NCBI GenBank assembly: GCA_040751985.1
Contig: JBFMFU010000092.1
Location: 49,458-113,457 of the forward strand
Source of the DNA: Desulfoferula sp040751985
GTDB taxonomy: Bacteria > Desulfobacterota > Desulfarculia > Desulfarculales > Desulfarculaceae
Length of the DNA stretch: 64,000 bases
Direction: 5' to 3'
Part shown: positions 1 through 7,327 of the stretch, in pieces
Numbering within the stretch: the stretch's first letter is position 1
Layout of the letters: every line of letters starts with the position of its first letter
Made by a program: the position numbers and the translations under genes
Notes under the pieces: model-generated
The model's database searches: none
Seen by the model: the letters and a program-made list of their open reading frames with translations, nothing else
What the model was told of the DNA's origin: nothing

Positions 1-799
1 AGCCGCCGCCGCTGGTGCAGACCATGGCCGGCGCGCCGGCATAGGAGGCGCCCAGGGCCATGTTGACGGCCGCCAGCTCGTCCTCGGCCTGTTCGGTCAC
101 CACGCCAAGCTTATGGGCCTGGGCGATGACGTTCAGGGCGATGGAGGTGGAGGGGGTCATGGGGTAGAAGGCCAGGAACTTCAGCCCGCCGGCTAGGGCC
201 CCCAGGGCCATGGCCTCGTTGCCGTTCAGCATCAACCGCCGGCCCTGCTCCGCGGCCGGCGGCAGGGGCGTGAAGTCGTGCGCCTGCTTGTTCAGCCAGT
301 CCAGGGCCGCCTGCAGGGCCTGCTGGTTGTCCTCCACCACCTCGTCGCTGAGCTTGTGCAGCTGGGCCGACAAGAGCTCCTGCAGCAGCGCCGGCTTTAG
401 CCCCAGCAGGCCGCCGGCCACGCCCACGGCCACCGTGTTCAGGTAGCGCTCCTCGGCCAGCTCGGCGTAAGGCACGTTCAGGCAGGGCGCGGCCGCGCAG
501 GACAGGCCCGTATCGGCCAGCACCCGGCTGCCCGGGGCCAGCTCGTGCTGGTGCAGGTCCAGCGTTTCCTGGTTCAGGGCCACCAAGAGGTCCACGCCCT
601 CGCGCGGCCCCAGCAGGGGCTGGGCGCTGGCCCGGATGGTGAAGGTGTTGTGCCCGCCGCGCACCCGGGACATGTAGCTCTGGCTCACCACGATCCAGTA
701 GCCGCTGCGCACCAGGGCCTTGGCCAGCACCTGGCCGATGGTGACCAGGCCCTGGCCGGCCTCGCCGCCGATCATGATATTGAGGCTTTCGCGCTGCAT
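1..799 (-). CDS. 2-oxoacid:ferredoxin oxidoreductase, fused gamma-alpha subunit (5' part; runs off the window)
   Basis: The first 266 codons of a KorA/VorA-type subunit are visible; the rest lies beyond position 1. Residues 1 to about 185 form the gamma (pyruvate/ketoisovalerate oxidoreductase catalytic) domain, with the early glycine-rich segment GGEAGQGL and the SRVRGGHN signature. The alpha pyrimidine-binding domain then begins at GNEAMALGALAGG and continues through FYPMTPSTS and EQAEDELAAVNMALGASYAGA, all typical of the family. These enzymes oxidatively decarboxylate a 2-oxoacid (often 2-oxoglutarate) to the acyl-CoA while reducing ferredoxin, together with a TPP-binding beta subunit that should lie just outside. 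The ATG at 797-799 starts the conserved domain directly; its ribosome binding site is weak. The gene follows the IscS-like gene by 88 bases on the same strand. Substrate cannot be decided from this fragment. Confidence 0.9.
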   Translation of the reverse strand, partial: MQRESLNIMIGGEAGQGLVTIGQVLAKALVRSGYWIVVSQSYMSRVRGGHNTFTIRASAQPLLGPREGVDLLVALNQETLDLHQHELAPGSRVLADTGLSCAAAPCLNVPYAELAEERYLNTVAVGVAGGLLGLKPALLQELLSAQLHKLSDEVVEDNQQALQAALDWLNKQAHDFTPLPPAAEQGRRLMLNGNEAMALGALAGGLKFLAFYPMTPSTSIALNVIAQAHKLGVVTEQAEDELAAVNMALGASYAGAPAMVCTSGGG

Positions 800-887
800 A
801 GGCCTGCCCGCCCTTTCTTTGCCCAGGCCGCCTCTTCCCGGCCGGACGGCCGACCGCGGCGGCTCCTTTCATGGTAGCAAACGGGCG

Positions 888-2048
888 CTAACCCTTCCAG
901 AGCGGGCTCATGGAGCGCAGCCGCTCCACGATGGGCGGCAGCTTGTCCAGGAAGAGCTGCACCTCTTCTTTGGTGTTGAGGTGGTTGAAGGACAGCACCA
1001 GGGTGCCCTGGGCGTCGGCGAAGTCCAGGCCGATGGAGATGAGCACGTGGGAGGCCTGCAGGGCCCCGGCCGCGCAGGCACTGCGCGTGGCCACGCAGAT
1101 GCCCTCCTCGTCCAGCATGATCATCATGGACTCGCCCTCGATGTAGCCCACCGACACCGAGACCAGATGGGGCAGGCAGTGCTCGGGGTGGCCATTGATG
1201 GTGATGTGGCCGATGCGCTCCTTGAGGCCGGCGGTGGCCAGGTCCTTGAGGGCCCGGGTGTGGGCCACGCGCTGGCTCATGGACGACAGGGCCAGCTCCG
1301 CGGCCTGGCCCATGCCCACGATGCCCACCATGTTCTGGCTGCCGGCGCGTTTGTTGTGCTCCTGCACGCCGCCGTCCACCAGAGGCCACAGGGGCGTGCC
1401 CCGCTTGACGTACAGGGCGCCGGCCCCGGCCGGGCCGTGGAACTGGTTGGCGGCCAGGGAGAGCAGGTTCACCCCCAGCTCCTTGACGTTCACCGGCATC
1501 ACCCCCACCGCGGCCACCGCGTCGGTGTGCATCGGTATCTTGTGCGAGGCGGCGAGACGAGCGATCTCGGCCACGGGCTCCAGGGTGCCGATCTCGTTGT
1601 TGGCCAGCATCACCGTGATCAAGACCGTCTGGTCGGTGATGGCCTTGGCCACCTGGGCCGGGTCCAGCCGGCCGTACTGGTCCACGTCCAGGGAGGTGAC
1701 GCGCCAGTCCTGCAGCTTTAGCGCGCGCAGGGTGCGCAGCACCGCGTTGTGCTCGATGTTGCTGGTGATGATGTGCCGGCCCTTCTTGGCTTGGGCCCAG
1801 GCCACGCCCTTGATGGCGTGGTTGATGCTTTCGGTGCCACCGGAGCAGAACACGATCTCCCGGGGCTCGGCCCCGATCAGGGCCGCCACCTGCTCGCGGG
1901 CCTTTTCCAGGGCCGCGCCGGCCGCATCGCCCACCTGGTGCTGGCTGGAGGGATTGCCCCAGTTCCGGGCCAGGTAGTCGCTCATGGCCTGCTGCACCCC
2001 GGGCAAGAGCGGGGTGCCGGCCAGGCTGTCGAAGTATATGGGCGCCAC
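888..2048 (-). CDS. NifS/IscS-family class V aminotransferase homologue lacking the PLP lysine
   Basis: A 386-residue protein that aligns along its whole length with cysteine desulfurases. Conserved elements include His100 in NIEHNAV, Asp176 (PLP ring contact) in HTDAV, and the persulfide cysteine Cys325 in RSACAAG. The segment that normally reads S-x-H-K-F-H-G-P-K-G reads AANQFHGPAG, so Asn201-Gln202 replace His-Lys and the Schiff-base lysine is absent. Other PLP contacts are also altered: Ala179 stands where glutamine is usual, the N-terminal DNNATT is DSLAGT, and GTEN is GSQN. The frame is intact and the cysteine loop kept, so this looks like a specialised family member rather than a pseudogene. 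It lies 9 bases after iscU and is presumably co-transcribed. Known archaeal IscS proteins without this lysine do not desulfurate cysteine but still assist IscU; a similar scaffold or sulfide-dependent role is inferred here. Confidence 0.9.
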   Translation of the reverse strand: MAPIYFDSLAGTPLLPGVQQAMSDYLARNWGNPSSQHQVGDAAGAALEKAREQVAALIGAEPREIVFCSGGTESINHAIKGVAWAQAKKGRHIITSNIEHNAVLRTLRALKLQDWRVTSLDVDQYGRLDPAQVAKAITDQTVLITVMLANNEIGTLEPVAEIARLAASHKIPMHTDAVAAVGVMPVNVKELGVNLLSLAANQFHGPAGAGALYVKRGTPLWPLVDGGVQEHNKRAGSQNMVGIVGMGQAAELALSSMSQRVAHTRALKDLATAGLKERIGHITINGHPEHCLPHLVSVSVGYIEGESMMIMLDEEGICVATRSACAAGALQASHVLISIGLDFADAQGTLVLSFNHLNTKEEVQLFLDKLPPIVERLRSMSPLWKG

Positions 2049-2057
2049 GTCTTCCCC

Positions 2058-2609
2058 CTAGTGCTCGTGCGGGATCTCTTGCCCGCAGTTGGTGCAGAAC
2101 GGCGCCTCGCTGGGCACCTCTAGGTCGCAGTAGGGGCAGTAGCACTTCTCGCCCTTGCCGTGGGCGTGGGCGTGGCCGGGCTCGACGTGCATGCCGGCCA
2201 GCTCCTCGGCGGCGCTCTTGGGCTTGGGCGGCTTGCCGGCCTTGCGGTCCAGGTAGTCCTGGATGGCCATATGCAGGGCGTCCGCGCCCAGGTTGGAGCA
2301 GTGCAGCTTGTTCTTGGGCAGGCCGCCCAGGGCCTGGGCCACGTCCCTGTTGCTGATCTTCATGGCCTGGTCCAGGGGTTTGCCCTTGGCCATCTCGGTG
2401 ACCATGGAGCTGACCGCGATGGCCGCGCCGCAGCCGAAGGTCTTGAACTTGATGTCCTCTATGGCCTGGTCCTTGACCTTGATGTACACGGTCATCATGT
2501 CGCCGCAGACGGGGTTGCCCACCTCGCCCTTGCCGTCGGGCTCGGCGATCTCCCCCACGTTGCGCGGGTGCATGAAATGATCCTTCACCAGCTCCGAATA
2601 CGCCTGCAT
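2058..2609 (-). CDS. iscU: Fe-S cluster scaffold IscU/NifU-N with C-terminal zinc ribbon
   Basis: Residues 1-125 are an IscU domain with the three cluster cysteines, Cys35 (GNPVCGD), Cys60 (KTFGCGAA) and Cys104 (KLHCSNL), plus the regulatory Asp37. After a lysine/proline linker and a histidine-rich stretch (HAHAH, about 146-150), residues 155-176 form a zinc-ribbon-like module, CPYC at 158-161 and CTNC at 172-175. The usual IscU ends near residue 130, so the tail is an addition. The protein should assemble [2Fe-2S] or [4Fe-4S] clusters with the IscS-like protein encoded 9 bases downstream. The ATG at 2609 was chosen because it starts the conserved domain and is preceded by AGGGAG at good spacing; the frame is open upstream to 2747 but that stretch has no homology. 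Confidence 0.93.
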   Translation of the reverse strand: MQAYSELVKDHFMHPRNVGEIAEPDGKGEVGNPVCGDMMTVYIKVKDQAIEDIKFKTFGCGAAIAVSSMVTEMAKGKPLDQAMKISNRDVAQALGGLPKNKLHCSNLGADALHMAIQDYLDRKAGKPPKPKSAAEELAGMHVEPGHAHAHGKGEKCYCPYCDLEVPSEAPFCTNCGQEIPHEH

Positions 2610-2722
2610 CTGCCATCTCCCTGCCAGGGGTTGCTCTTTGCACGGCCTATTTCCTAATAATAAGTCTCGTCTGGCCCCCGCGCCTAGCCGCCGCCCAAAA
2701 ATATTCTGCTTCCGCCCCCTGG

Positions 2723-2752
2723 TTGACTTGGCCGCGGTTTGTGCCATGTATT
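2723..2752 (+). promoter_or_regulatory. Putative sigma-70 promoter for the PfpI-like gene
   Basis: TTGACT at 2723-2728 and TGTATT at 2747-2752 are separated by 18 bases, about 40 bases upstream of the ATG at 2793. The region between the divergent iscU and PfpI-like genes (2610-2792) is AT-richer than its surroundings. No comparable -35 element was found for iscU on the other strand, although TATTAT is present near 2660. Confidence 0.5.
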
Positions 2753-2792
2753 AGTTAGTAGTCTTTATATTCTCAAGCCTAAGGAGGACGCC

Positions 2793-3308
2793 ATGGAGCT
2801 AAAGGGCAAGAAGATTGCCATCATGGCCGACGACTTGTTCAATGACTATGAGTTCGTCTATCCCTTTTACCGCCTGCAGGAGGCCGGGGCCAAGGTGCAG
2901 GTGGTGGGGGCCAGCGCGCCAGTCACCTATCACAGCAAGCTGGGCCTGACCGCCACCTCCGAGGCGGCGGCCAAGGACGTCAGCCCCGACGACTACCACG
3001 GCCTGGTCATCCCCGGCGGCTACGCGCCGGACATCATGCGGCGCGACGAGTTCATGGTCAAGCTGGTCAAGGGCATCTTCAACCAGGGCAAGCCGGTGGG
3101 CGCCATCTGCCACGCCGGCTGGATGCTCATCTCGGCCGGCATTCTCACGGGCAAGAAGTGCACCAGTTTCTTCGCCATCAAGGACGACATGATCAACGCC
3201 GGGGCTCTCTGGCGCGACGCCGAGGTGGTGGTGGACGGCAACCTGGTCACCAGCCGCAAACCCGACGACCTGCCGGCCTTCATGAAGGCCTTTATCGCCG
3301 CCTTCTAG
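2793..3308 (+). CDS. DJ-1/PfpI family protein
   Basis: A 171-residue single-domain protein of the DJ-1/PfpI superfamily (type 1 glutamine amidotransferase fold). The nucleophile elbow is G-A-I-C-H at residues 103-107 with Cys106, followed by His107, and an early acidic residue (Glu20 in NDYEF) stands where the family keeps its conserved glutamate. The segment VIPGGYAPD is the other family hallmark. Members are annotated as intracellular proteases, glyoxalases or protein deglycases; which activity applies here cannot be told from sequence. The ATG at 2793 follows a strong AAGGAGG at 2780-2786, which rules out the longer frame starting at 2739. The TrmB-like gene begins 7 bases after the stop, so the two are probably one transcript. 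Confidence 0.88.
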   Translation: MELKGKKIAIMADDLFNDYEFVYPFYRLQEAGAKVQVVGASAPVTYHSKLGLTATSEAAAKDVSPDDYHGLVIPGGYAPDIMRRDEFMVKLVKGIFNQGKPVGAICHAGWMLISAGILTGKKCTSFFAIKDDMINAGALWRDAEVVVDGNLVTSRKPDDLPAFMKAFIAAF

Positions 3309-3315
3309 CCCGGCC

Positions 3316-4236
3316 GTGACCGCACCGTATATCTCGCTGGCCCCGCTGGTGGCCTGGCGCAGCCTGCCGCGGCCCCTGGACTGGCCGGCCCTGTTCGGCC
3401 GCGAGGCGCCCCTGGAGCTGGAGATAGGCTGCGGCAACGGCGAGGTGCTGGTGCGCCGGGCATTGGCCCACCCGGAGCTAAACCTCGTTGGCCTGGATGA
3501 GGACTGGTCCTCGGTGCGGCGGGGACTCAGACGCATCAACCTGGCCGGCGCGGCCAATGTGCGCCTGCTGCAGACTGAGGCCGGCCTGGCCCTGGAGCGG
3601 CTGTTCGCCTCGGCCAGTCTGAGCCGGGCCGCCTGCTTCTTTCCGCGGCCCTGGCCCCGGCCCCGGGACGCGGGCCGCCGCCTGCTCAGCACCCGCTTCC
3701 TGCGCCTGCTGGGCAGCCGCCTGGCGCCCGGCGGTTCGTTGCGGGTGCTCACCGACGCCCATGATTACGCCGCCTGGGTGCTGGAGCAGGCCGCGGGCAG
3801 CGGCTTCCGGGCAGCGGCGCGCCGGGTGCCGCCGGGCCTGGACAGCAAATACGAACGCAAATGGATGGGCCAGGGCCAAGAGGAGTTCCACGAGCTGACC
3901 CTGGCCAAAACCGAGCACCTGGACTGGCCCAATCCCAAGGAGCCCAAGTTGCGCTACCCCCGTTTGCCGCGATTCGATCCTGCCCGCCTGGCCTCCTTCG
4001 AGGACTGGGGCGAGGTGGGCGTGCTGTGCAAGGACGTGCTCTACGACCCGGTCCGGGGCCGTGCCCTGCTGCGCATGGTGGTGCTGGAGGAGGGCCTGGA
4101 GCAGGCCTTCTATCTGGAGGTGCTGCCCGACCAGGGCGGCCACCTGCTGCGGCCGGCCCCAGGCTGCGGGCTGCTGCCCAGCCTGGGGGTGCAGCGCGCC
4201 CTCAAGGTCACCGCCGCCCGCCTGCAAGATGATTAG
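3316..4236 (+). CDS. TrmB-like tRNA (guanine-N7) methyltransferase with C-terminal extension
   Basis: A 306-residue Rossmann-fold methyltransferase. The SAM-binding loop is EIGCGNGE (residues 36-43), followed by VGLDED (58-63). The family's F-P-D-P-W motif reads FPRPW (109-113), and SKYERKWMGQGQ near 180 corresponds to the conserved end of TrmB. TrmB makes m7G46 in tRNA using S-adenosylmethionine. Two features depart from the family: arginine replaces the aspartate of the FPDPW motif, and about 100 residues follow the point where TrmB normally ends (usual length about 210-240). The start is GTG at 3316, 7 bases after the PfpI-like stop. The gene converges on truD with only three bases between stops. 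A methyltransferase of altered specificity is a real alternative. Confidence 0.75.
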   Translation: MTAPYISLAPLVAWRSLPRPLDWPALFGREAPLELEIGCGNGEVLVRRALAHPELNLVGLDEDWSSVRRGLRRINLAGAANVRLLQTEAGLALERLFASASLSRAACFFPRPWPRPRDAGRRLLSTRFLRLLGSRLAPGGSLRVLTDAHDYAAWVLEQAAGSGFRAAARRVPPGLDSKYERKWMGQGQEEFHELTLAKTEHLDWPNPKEPKLRYPRLPRFDPARLASFEDWGEVGVLCKDVLYDPVRGRALLRMVVLEEGLEQAFYLEVLPDQGGHLLRPAPGCGLLPSLGVQRALKVTAARLQDD

Positions 4237-4239
4237 CGT

Positions 4240-5298
4240 TTACTCTGGCAGGGCGGCCTCGCTCTTCATGAACTCCCGCAGCAGCACCGTGGCGTAGGAG
4301 CCCTTGGGCAGGGCAAAGGAGAAGACCAGGCTCTGGGCCCGGGGCCGTATCTCCAGCCCCGGCACCAGCAGCCGCGCCAGCCGCCGGCTGCCCTCCAGGC
4401 CGGCCCGCTTGAGCTGGGCCTCGTCCACGCCCTCGGCGGCCAGCAGCTCCCGCTCGTAATCCGCGGCCAGGCCGCCGGGCCAGCGCATCTTCTTGCCGTA
4501 GATGGGCCCGGTGTAGGTGATGGCCCCGGTCTCCAGGCGCGGCTGCTCAACCTCCGCGCTTTCCACGTCGAACAGGCCGCCGGTGTCGGTCTTCTTGGCC
4601 AGGTCGCCGTCGATGAGCCGGCCGAAGTCCCCCCGGCCCATGCGCGCGGCCAGCCAGGCGTTGAACAGGGCCGCCTGCCAGGCGCTTAAGAGCAGCTTGC
4701 GCAGCCACTTGTCCCGCGGGCCGGCCCCCATCAGGGCCCGGCGGCCCTGGGCCGCGTTGTCCCCCTCGCGGCCGAAGCGCTGGGCGCCGTAGTAGTTGGG
4801 CAGGCCGCGCTGGGCCAGGGCCGCCGCCACCGCCGCGGCCCGCTGGGCGGCCCCCGGCTCCACGCCGCTGACCAGGATGGTGAAGCGGTTGCCCAGCAGG
4901 TGGCCGGTCTTGAGCTTGTTCTGGTGCCAGGCCGCCTCCAGCACCTCCACCGGCAGGGCCTCCTGCACCCGCTGGGCGGCCTGGTCCGGGTCCACGCCGG
5001 GCAGGTACAGCGAGAAGCTCTGCACGGCCCGGGCCTGCTTGTCCTTGAGCCCGGCGAAGCCCACTTCACCGCGCCCCAGGCCGAAGAGATCGGCCAGGCG
5101 GTCGGCCAGCACCCGGGTGGTCATGCCCTCCCGGCGCAGGCGCAGGTACAGGTGCGGGCCGCTGCCCTGGGGCAGATACAGGGGCAGCTCCTCCACCACG
5201 AAATGGGCCGGCTCCAGCTTGAGGCGCCCGCCGATGCCCGGCAGCTCGGGGGTGATGAACGGCGGCGGGCCAATGTGGCTGGGCAGGTTCTCAGACAT
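4240..5298 (-). CDS. truD: tRNA pseudouridine synthase D
   Basis: A 352-residue TruD-family enzyme, which in E. coli converts U13 of tRNA-Glu to pseudouridine. The N-terminal segment (IGGRLKLEPAHFVVEELPLY) and the catalytic motif GFAGLKDKQAR, containing the nucleophilic aspartate, are both present, as is the NYYGAQRFG segment typical of the catalytic domain. The length matches the family. The ATG at 5296-5298 begins just before the conserved region; the frame is open further upstream to 5454 but that part overlaps the terminator of the neighbouring cytochrome operon and has no homology. The gene is convergent with the TrmB-like gene, another tRNA-modification gene, with no room for a separate terminator. 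Confidence 0.93.
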   Translation of the reverse strand: MSENLPSHIGPPPFITPELPGIGGRLKLEPAHFVVEELPLYLPQGSGPHLYLRLRREGMTTRVLADRLADLFGLGRGEVGFAGLKDKQARAVQSFSLYLPGVDPDQAAQRVQEALPVEVLEAAWHQNKLKTGHLLGNRFTILVSGVEPGAAQRAAAVAAALAQRGLPNYYGAQRFGREGDNAAQGRRALMGAGPRDKWLRKLLLSAWQAALFNAWLAARMGRGDFGRLIDGDLAKKTDTGGLFDVESAEVEQPRLETGAITYTGPIYGKKMRWPGGLAADYERELLAAEGVDEAQLKRAGLEGSRRLARLLVPGLEIRPRAQSLVFSFALPKGSYATVLLREFMKSEAALPE

Positions 5299-5413
5299 GG
5301 CCTGGTTCTCTCCAACGTGCCAGGTAGCCCCGCGGGCCTGGGGCGGCTTGGGCGAGGTTCTAGCCCAGCTTAGGCCAGCCGGCCGGCCGCGGCAAGCCCC
5401 GGCCGCCGCAGCA

Positions 5414-5449
5414 TAGAAAAGCGCCCCCGCCCTGAAGGCGGAGGCGCTG
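5414..5449 (-). terminator. Rho-independent terminator of the tmc operon
   Basis: Read on the minus strand, an inverted repeat (AGCGCC-t/c-CGCC pairing across a five-base loop, 5420-5448, one mismatch) is followed immediately by TTTT at 5420-5417. It lies 18 bases after the stop codon of the tetraheme cytochrome gene. Confidence 0.8.
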
Positions 5450-5466
5450 ATCAAACGAGAGCGCGG

Positions 5467-5853
5467 CTATTTCTTGCGCTGGTGGCAGTCGCCGCACATC
5501 ACCGGGCCGGTCTTGCGCTTGGCCTCCAGCAGGCGCAGGTGACAGGCCTTGCACTGCCGGTGAAAGGCCAGGTTCAGGGGCACCGCGTTGTCGGCCGTGG
5601 CCCGGGGCTGGTGACAGTCGGCGCAGATGCCGCCCTCGGTGCCGGTTTTGCTGAAGTTCTTGTCGTACTCGTGGTGGCAGTTCAGGCAGGCGTAGGTCTT
5701 GGAGTGCTTGCCGTGGCTGAACACCACCGGCGGCCGCTGGTTCTTGCCCTTGCCGGCCGTGCCCAGCGTCATCACCTCGTCCTGGCCCCGGGCCCCGGTG
5801 ACGGCCAGCGCGCAGAGCACCGTCAGGGCCAGCAGTCCCGCAATGTATCGCAT
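5467..5853 (-). CDS. tmcA: Tetraheme cytochrome c3, TmcA-like
   Basis: A 128-residue exported protein. An N-terminal hydrophobic stretch ending in A-L-A-V-T-G-A-R-G is a Sec signal peptide. The mature part has four heme-binding C-x-x-C-H motifs (CLNCH, CADCH, CKACH, CGDCH) and extra histidines (FSHGKHS, CHHEY) that can serve as distal ligands, the pattern of class III cytochromes c3. In sulfate reducers the type II cytochrome TmcA takes electrons from the periplasmic cytochrome c3/hydrogenase pool and passes them to the membrane Tmc complex. It is the last gene of a minus-strand operon after the TmcB- and TmcC-like genes. The four-heme count fits TmcA; the symbol rests on context and heme count, not on a phylogeny. 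Confidence 0.85.
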   Translation of the reverse strand: MRYIAGLLALTVLCALAVTGARGQDEVMTLGTAGKGKNQRPPVVFSHGKHSKTYACLNCHHEYDKNFSKTGTEGGICADCHQPRATADNAVPLNLAFHRQCKACHLRLLEAKRKTGPVMCGDCHQRKK

Positions 5854-5891
5854 TCAGGTTCTCCCCTCTTTTGAAGGCTCCGCGGCCCGGC

Positions 5892-7286
5892 CTAGCTGTC
5901 CTGGGCCTCGCCGGCCCCTGGCTTGGCCTCTTCGGCGGCCTCCAGCGGGGCCTCGGCCTCCTCCTCTTCCGCGGGCTGGAACTGCTCGGGGATGATCATC
6001 AGCTCGGTGATGATCTCCTTGAAGGAGACCACCTTCACCCCCAGCTCATATTCCTTGTTCAGGTCGTTGATCTGGTCGAAGCAGTTGTGGCAGGGCACGA
6101 TGACGTACTTGGCGCCGGTGGCCTTGATCTGCTCGGCCTTGACGCGGCCGCTCTCCATGCGCCGCTTCTTGAAGGGCGCGCCCATGGGGATGTAGCCGCC
6201 GCCGCCCCCGCAGCAGTGGTTGTGCTCGCGGTTGGGGCTCATGTCCCGAAAGTCGCTGCACAACATGTTCACCAGCTCGCGGCCCACGTCCCACAGGCCG
6301 CCGTTGCGCGAGACGTTGCAGGGGTCCTGGTAGGTCACCGGGTGCTCAAACTTGTGCTTGATCTTTATTTTGCCGTCGCGCAGCAGGTTGCGGAACAGCT
6401 CCACCGAGTGGATCACCGGCACCGGCGGCAACCCGCCCGGCGCGCCCACCCAGTAGGGGCCCTCGTACTTGGCCGAGCGGTAGGCGTGGCCGCACTCGGT
6501 GATGAGGATGGCCTTGGCCCCCAGCTCCAGGGCCTTGTCGTACATGGCCTTGACCGGCATGGTGGCCACGGCCTTGTTGCCGGCGAACATGGCCAGGTTG
6601 GTGCTGTCCCAGCCAGTGCTGGGCATGGTCCAGTTCAGCCCGGCCACGTGGAAGATCTGGGCGGCCATGCCCACGTCCTGGGGATAGTACATGGGCTCGC
6701 GCGGATTGACCGTGTACATGTAGTCCGCGCCCTTCTTGTCCACCGGAATCTCCAGGCCGGCCACCGTCTCGCCGTATTCCTCGGCCATCCAGTCGCAGGT
6801 CTCCACGAAGTCCTCGCTGGCCATGGCCATCTGGTTGCCGGTCTTGCGGATGTTCTCGGTGACCTCCAGCAGGCGCTCGGGGCCTACGCCCTGGGAGTTG
6901 CACACCGCACGGGCCACGGCGATCAGGGCCGCGATGTCGATGCCGAAGGGGCAGTACATGGAGCAGCGGCGGCAGGTGGTGCACTGGCCCCAGATGATGT
7001 CCACCAGGCTTTCCAGGAACTGGCGGCTGACCCGGCCCTTCTTGCGCTCTATCACCCCCAGGCTGACCTTGGCCTTGTAGGCCGGGCTCACCTTGGGGTC
7101 GTTGTTCTTGGCCAGGTAGAAAAAGCAGCTCTCGGCGCACAGGCCGCAGCGGGAGCAGATGGACAGCCAGGTGCGCATGCGCGCGCCGTCGTTGGCCTGC
7201 AGGATGGACTGTATCTTCTTTGCGTCCACCGGCTTGGGCGGGGCGGGCGCCTGCTCCGGGGCGGTTTTTTCAGCGGCTTCGGACAT
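5892..7286 (-). CDS. tmcB: HdrD-like iron-sulfur protein, TmcB-like
   Basis: A 464-residue cytoplasmic iron-sulfur subunit. Two [4Fe-4S] ferredoxin motifs lie in the first third (CSRCGLCAESC, then CTTCRRCSMYCPFG). The C-terminal half has a cysteine-rich CCG domain of the HdrB/HdrD type (DPCNVSRN, HCCGGGGG, and CHNC), which in heterodisulfide reductases binds the catalytic noncubane clusters. In the Tmc complex the homologous subunit TmcB is thought to carry electrons from the membrane cytochrome b towards the cytoplasmic sulfate-reduction pathway. The last 30 residues are glutamate/alanine-rich and unlikely to be structured. The ATG at 7286 is preferred over a GTG at 7295 because the GGAG ribosome binding site overlaps the latter. 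The gene lies between the tmcC- and tmcA-like genes with gaps of 41 and 38 bases. Confidence 0.87.
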   Translation of the reverse strand: MSEAAEKTAPEQAPAPPKPVDAKKIQSILQANDGARMRTWLSICSRCGLCAESCFFYLAKNNDPKVSPAYKAKVSLGVIERKKGRVSRQFLESLVDIIWGQCTTCRRCSMYCPFGIDIAALIAVARAVCNSQGVGPERLLEVTENIRKTGNQMAMASEDFVETCDWMAEEYGETVAGLEIPVDKKGADYMYTVNPREPMYYPQDVGMAAQIFHVAGLNWTMPSTGWDSTNLAMFAGNKAVATMPVKAMYDKALELGAKAILITECGHAYRSAKYEGPYWVGAPGGLPPVPVIHSVELFRNLLRDGKIKIKHKFEHPVTYQDPCNVSRNGGLWDVGRELVNMLCSDFRDMSPNREHNHCCGGGGGYIPMGAPFKKRRMESGRVKAEQIKATGAKYVIVPCHNCFDQINDLNKEYELGVKVVSFKEIITELMIIPEQFQPAEEEEAEAPLEAAEEAKPGAGEAQDS

Positions 7287-7327
7287 GAATATCACTCCGC
7301 TAAAGCTTGGTTAGTGGCGTCAAAACC

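Noticed and set aside
1444..1449. Sequencing error as the cause of the missing PLP lysine
   Set aside because: Several other PLP contacts are also changed while the frame and the rest of the fold are kept, which fits a real divergent family better than one local error, though it was not excluded by reads.
772..2643. Long minus-strand frame covering the iscS and iscU region
   Set aside because: It is low-complexity and lacks homology; the IscS-like and IscU proteins in another frame of the same strand explain the region.
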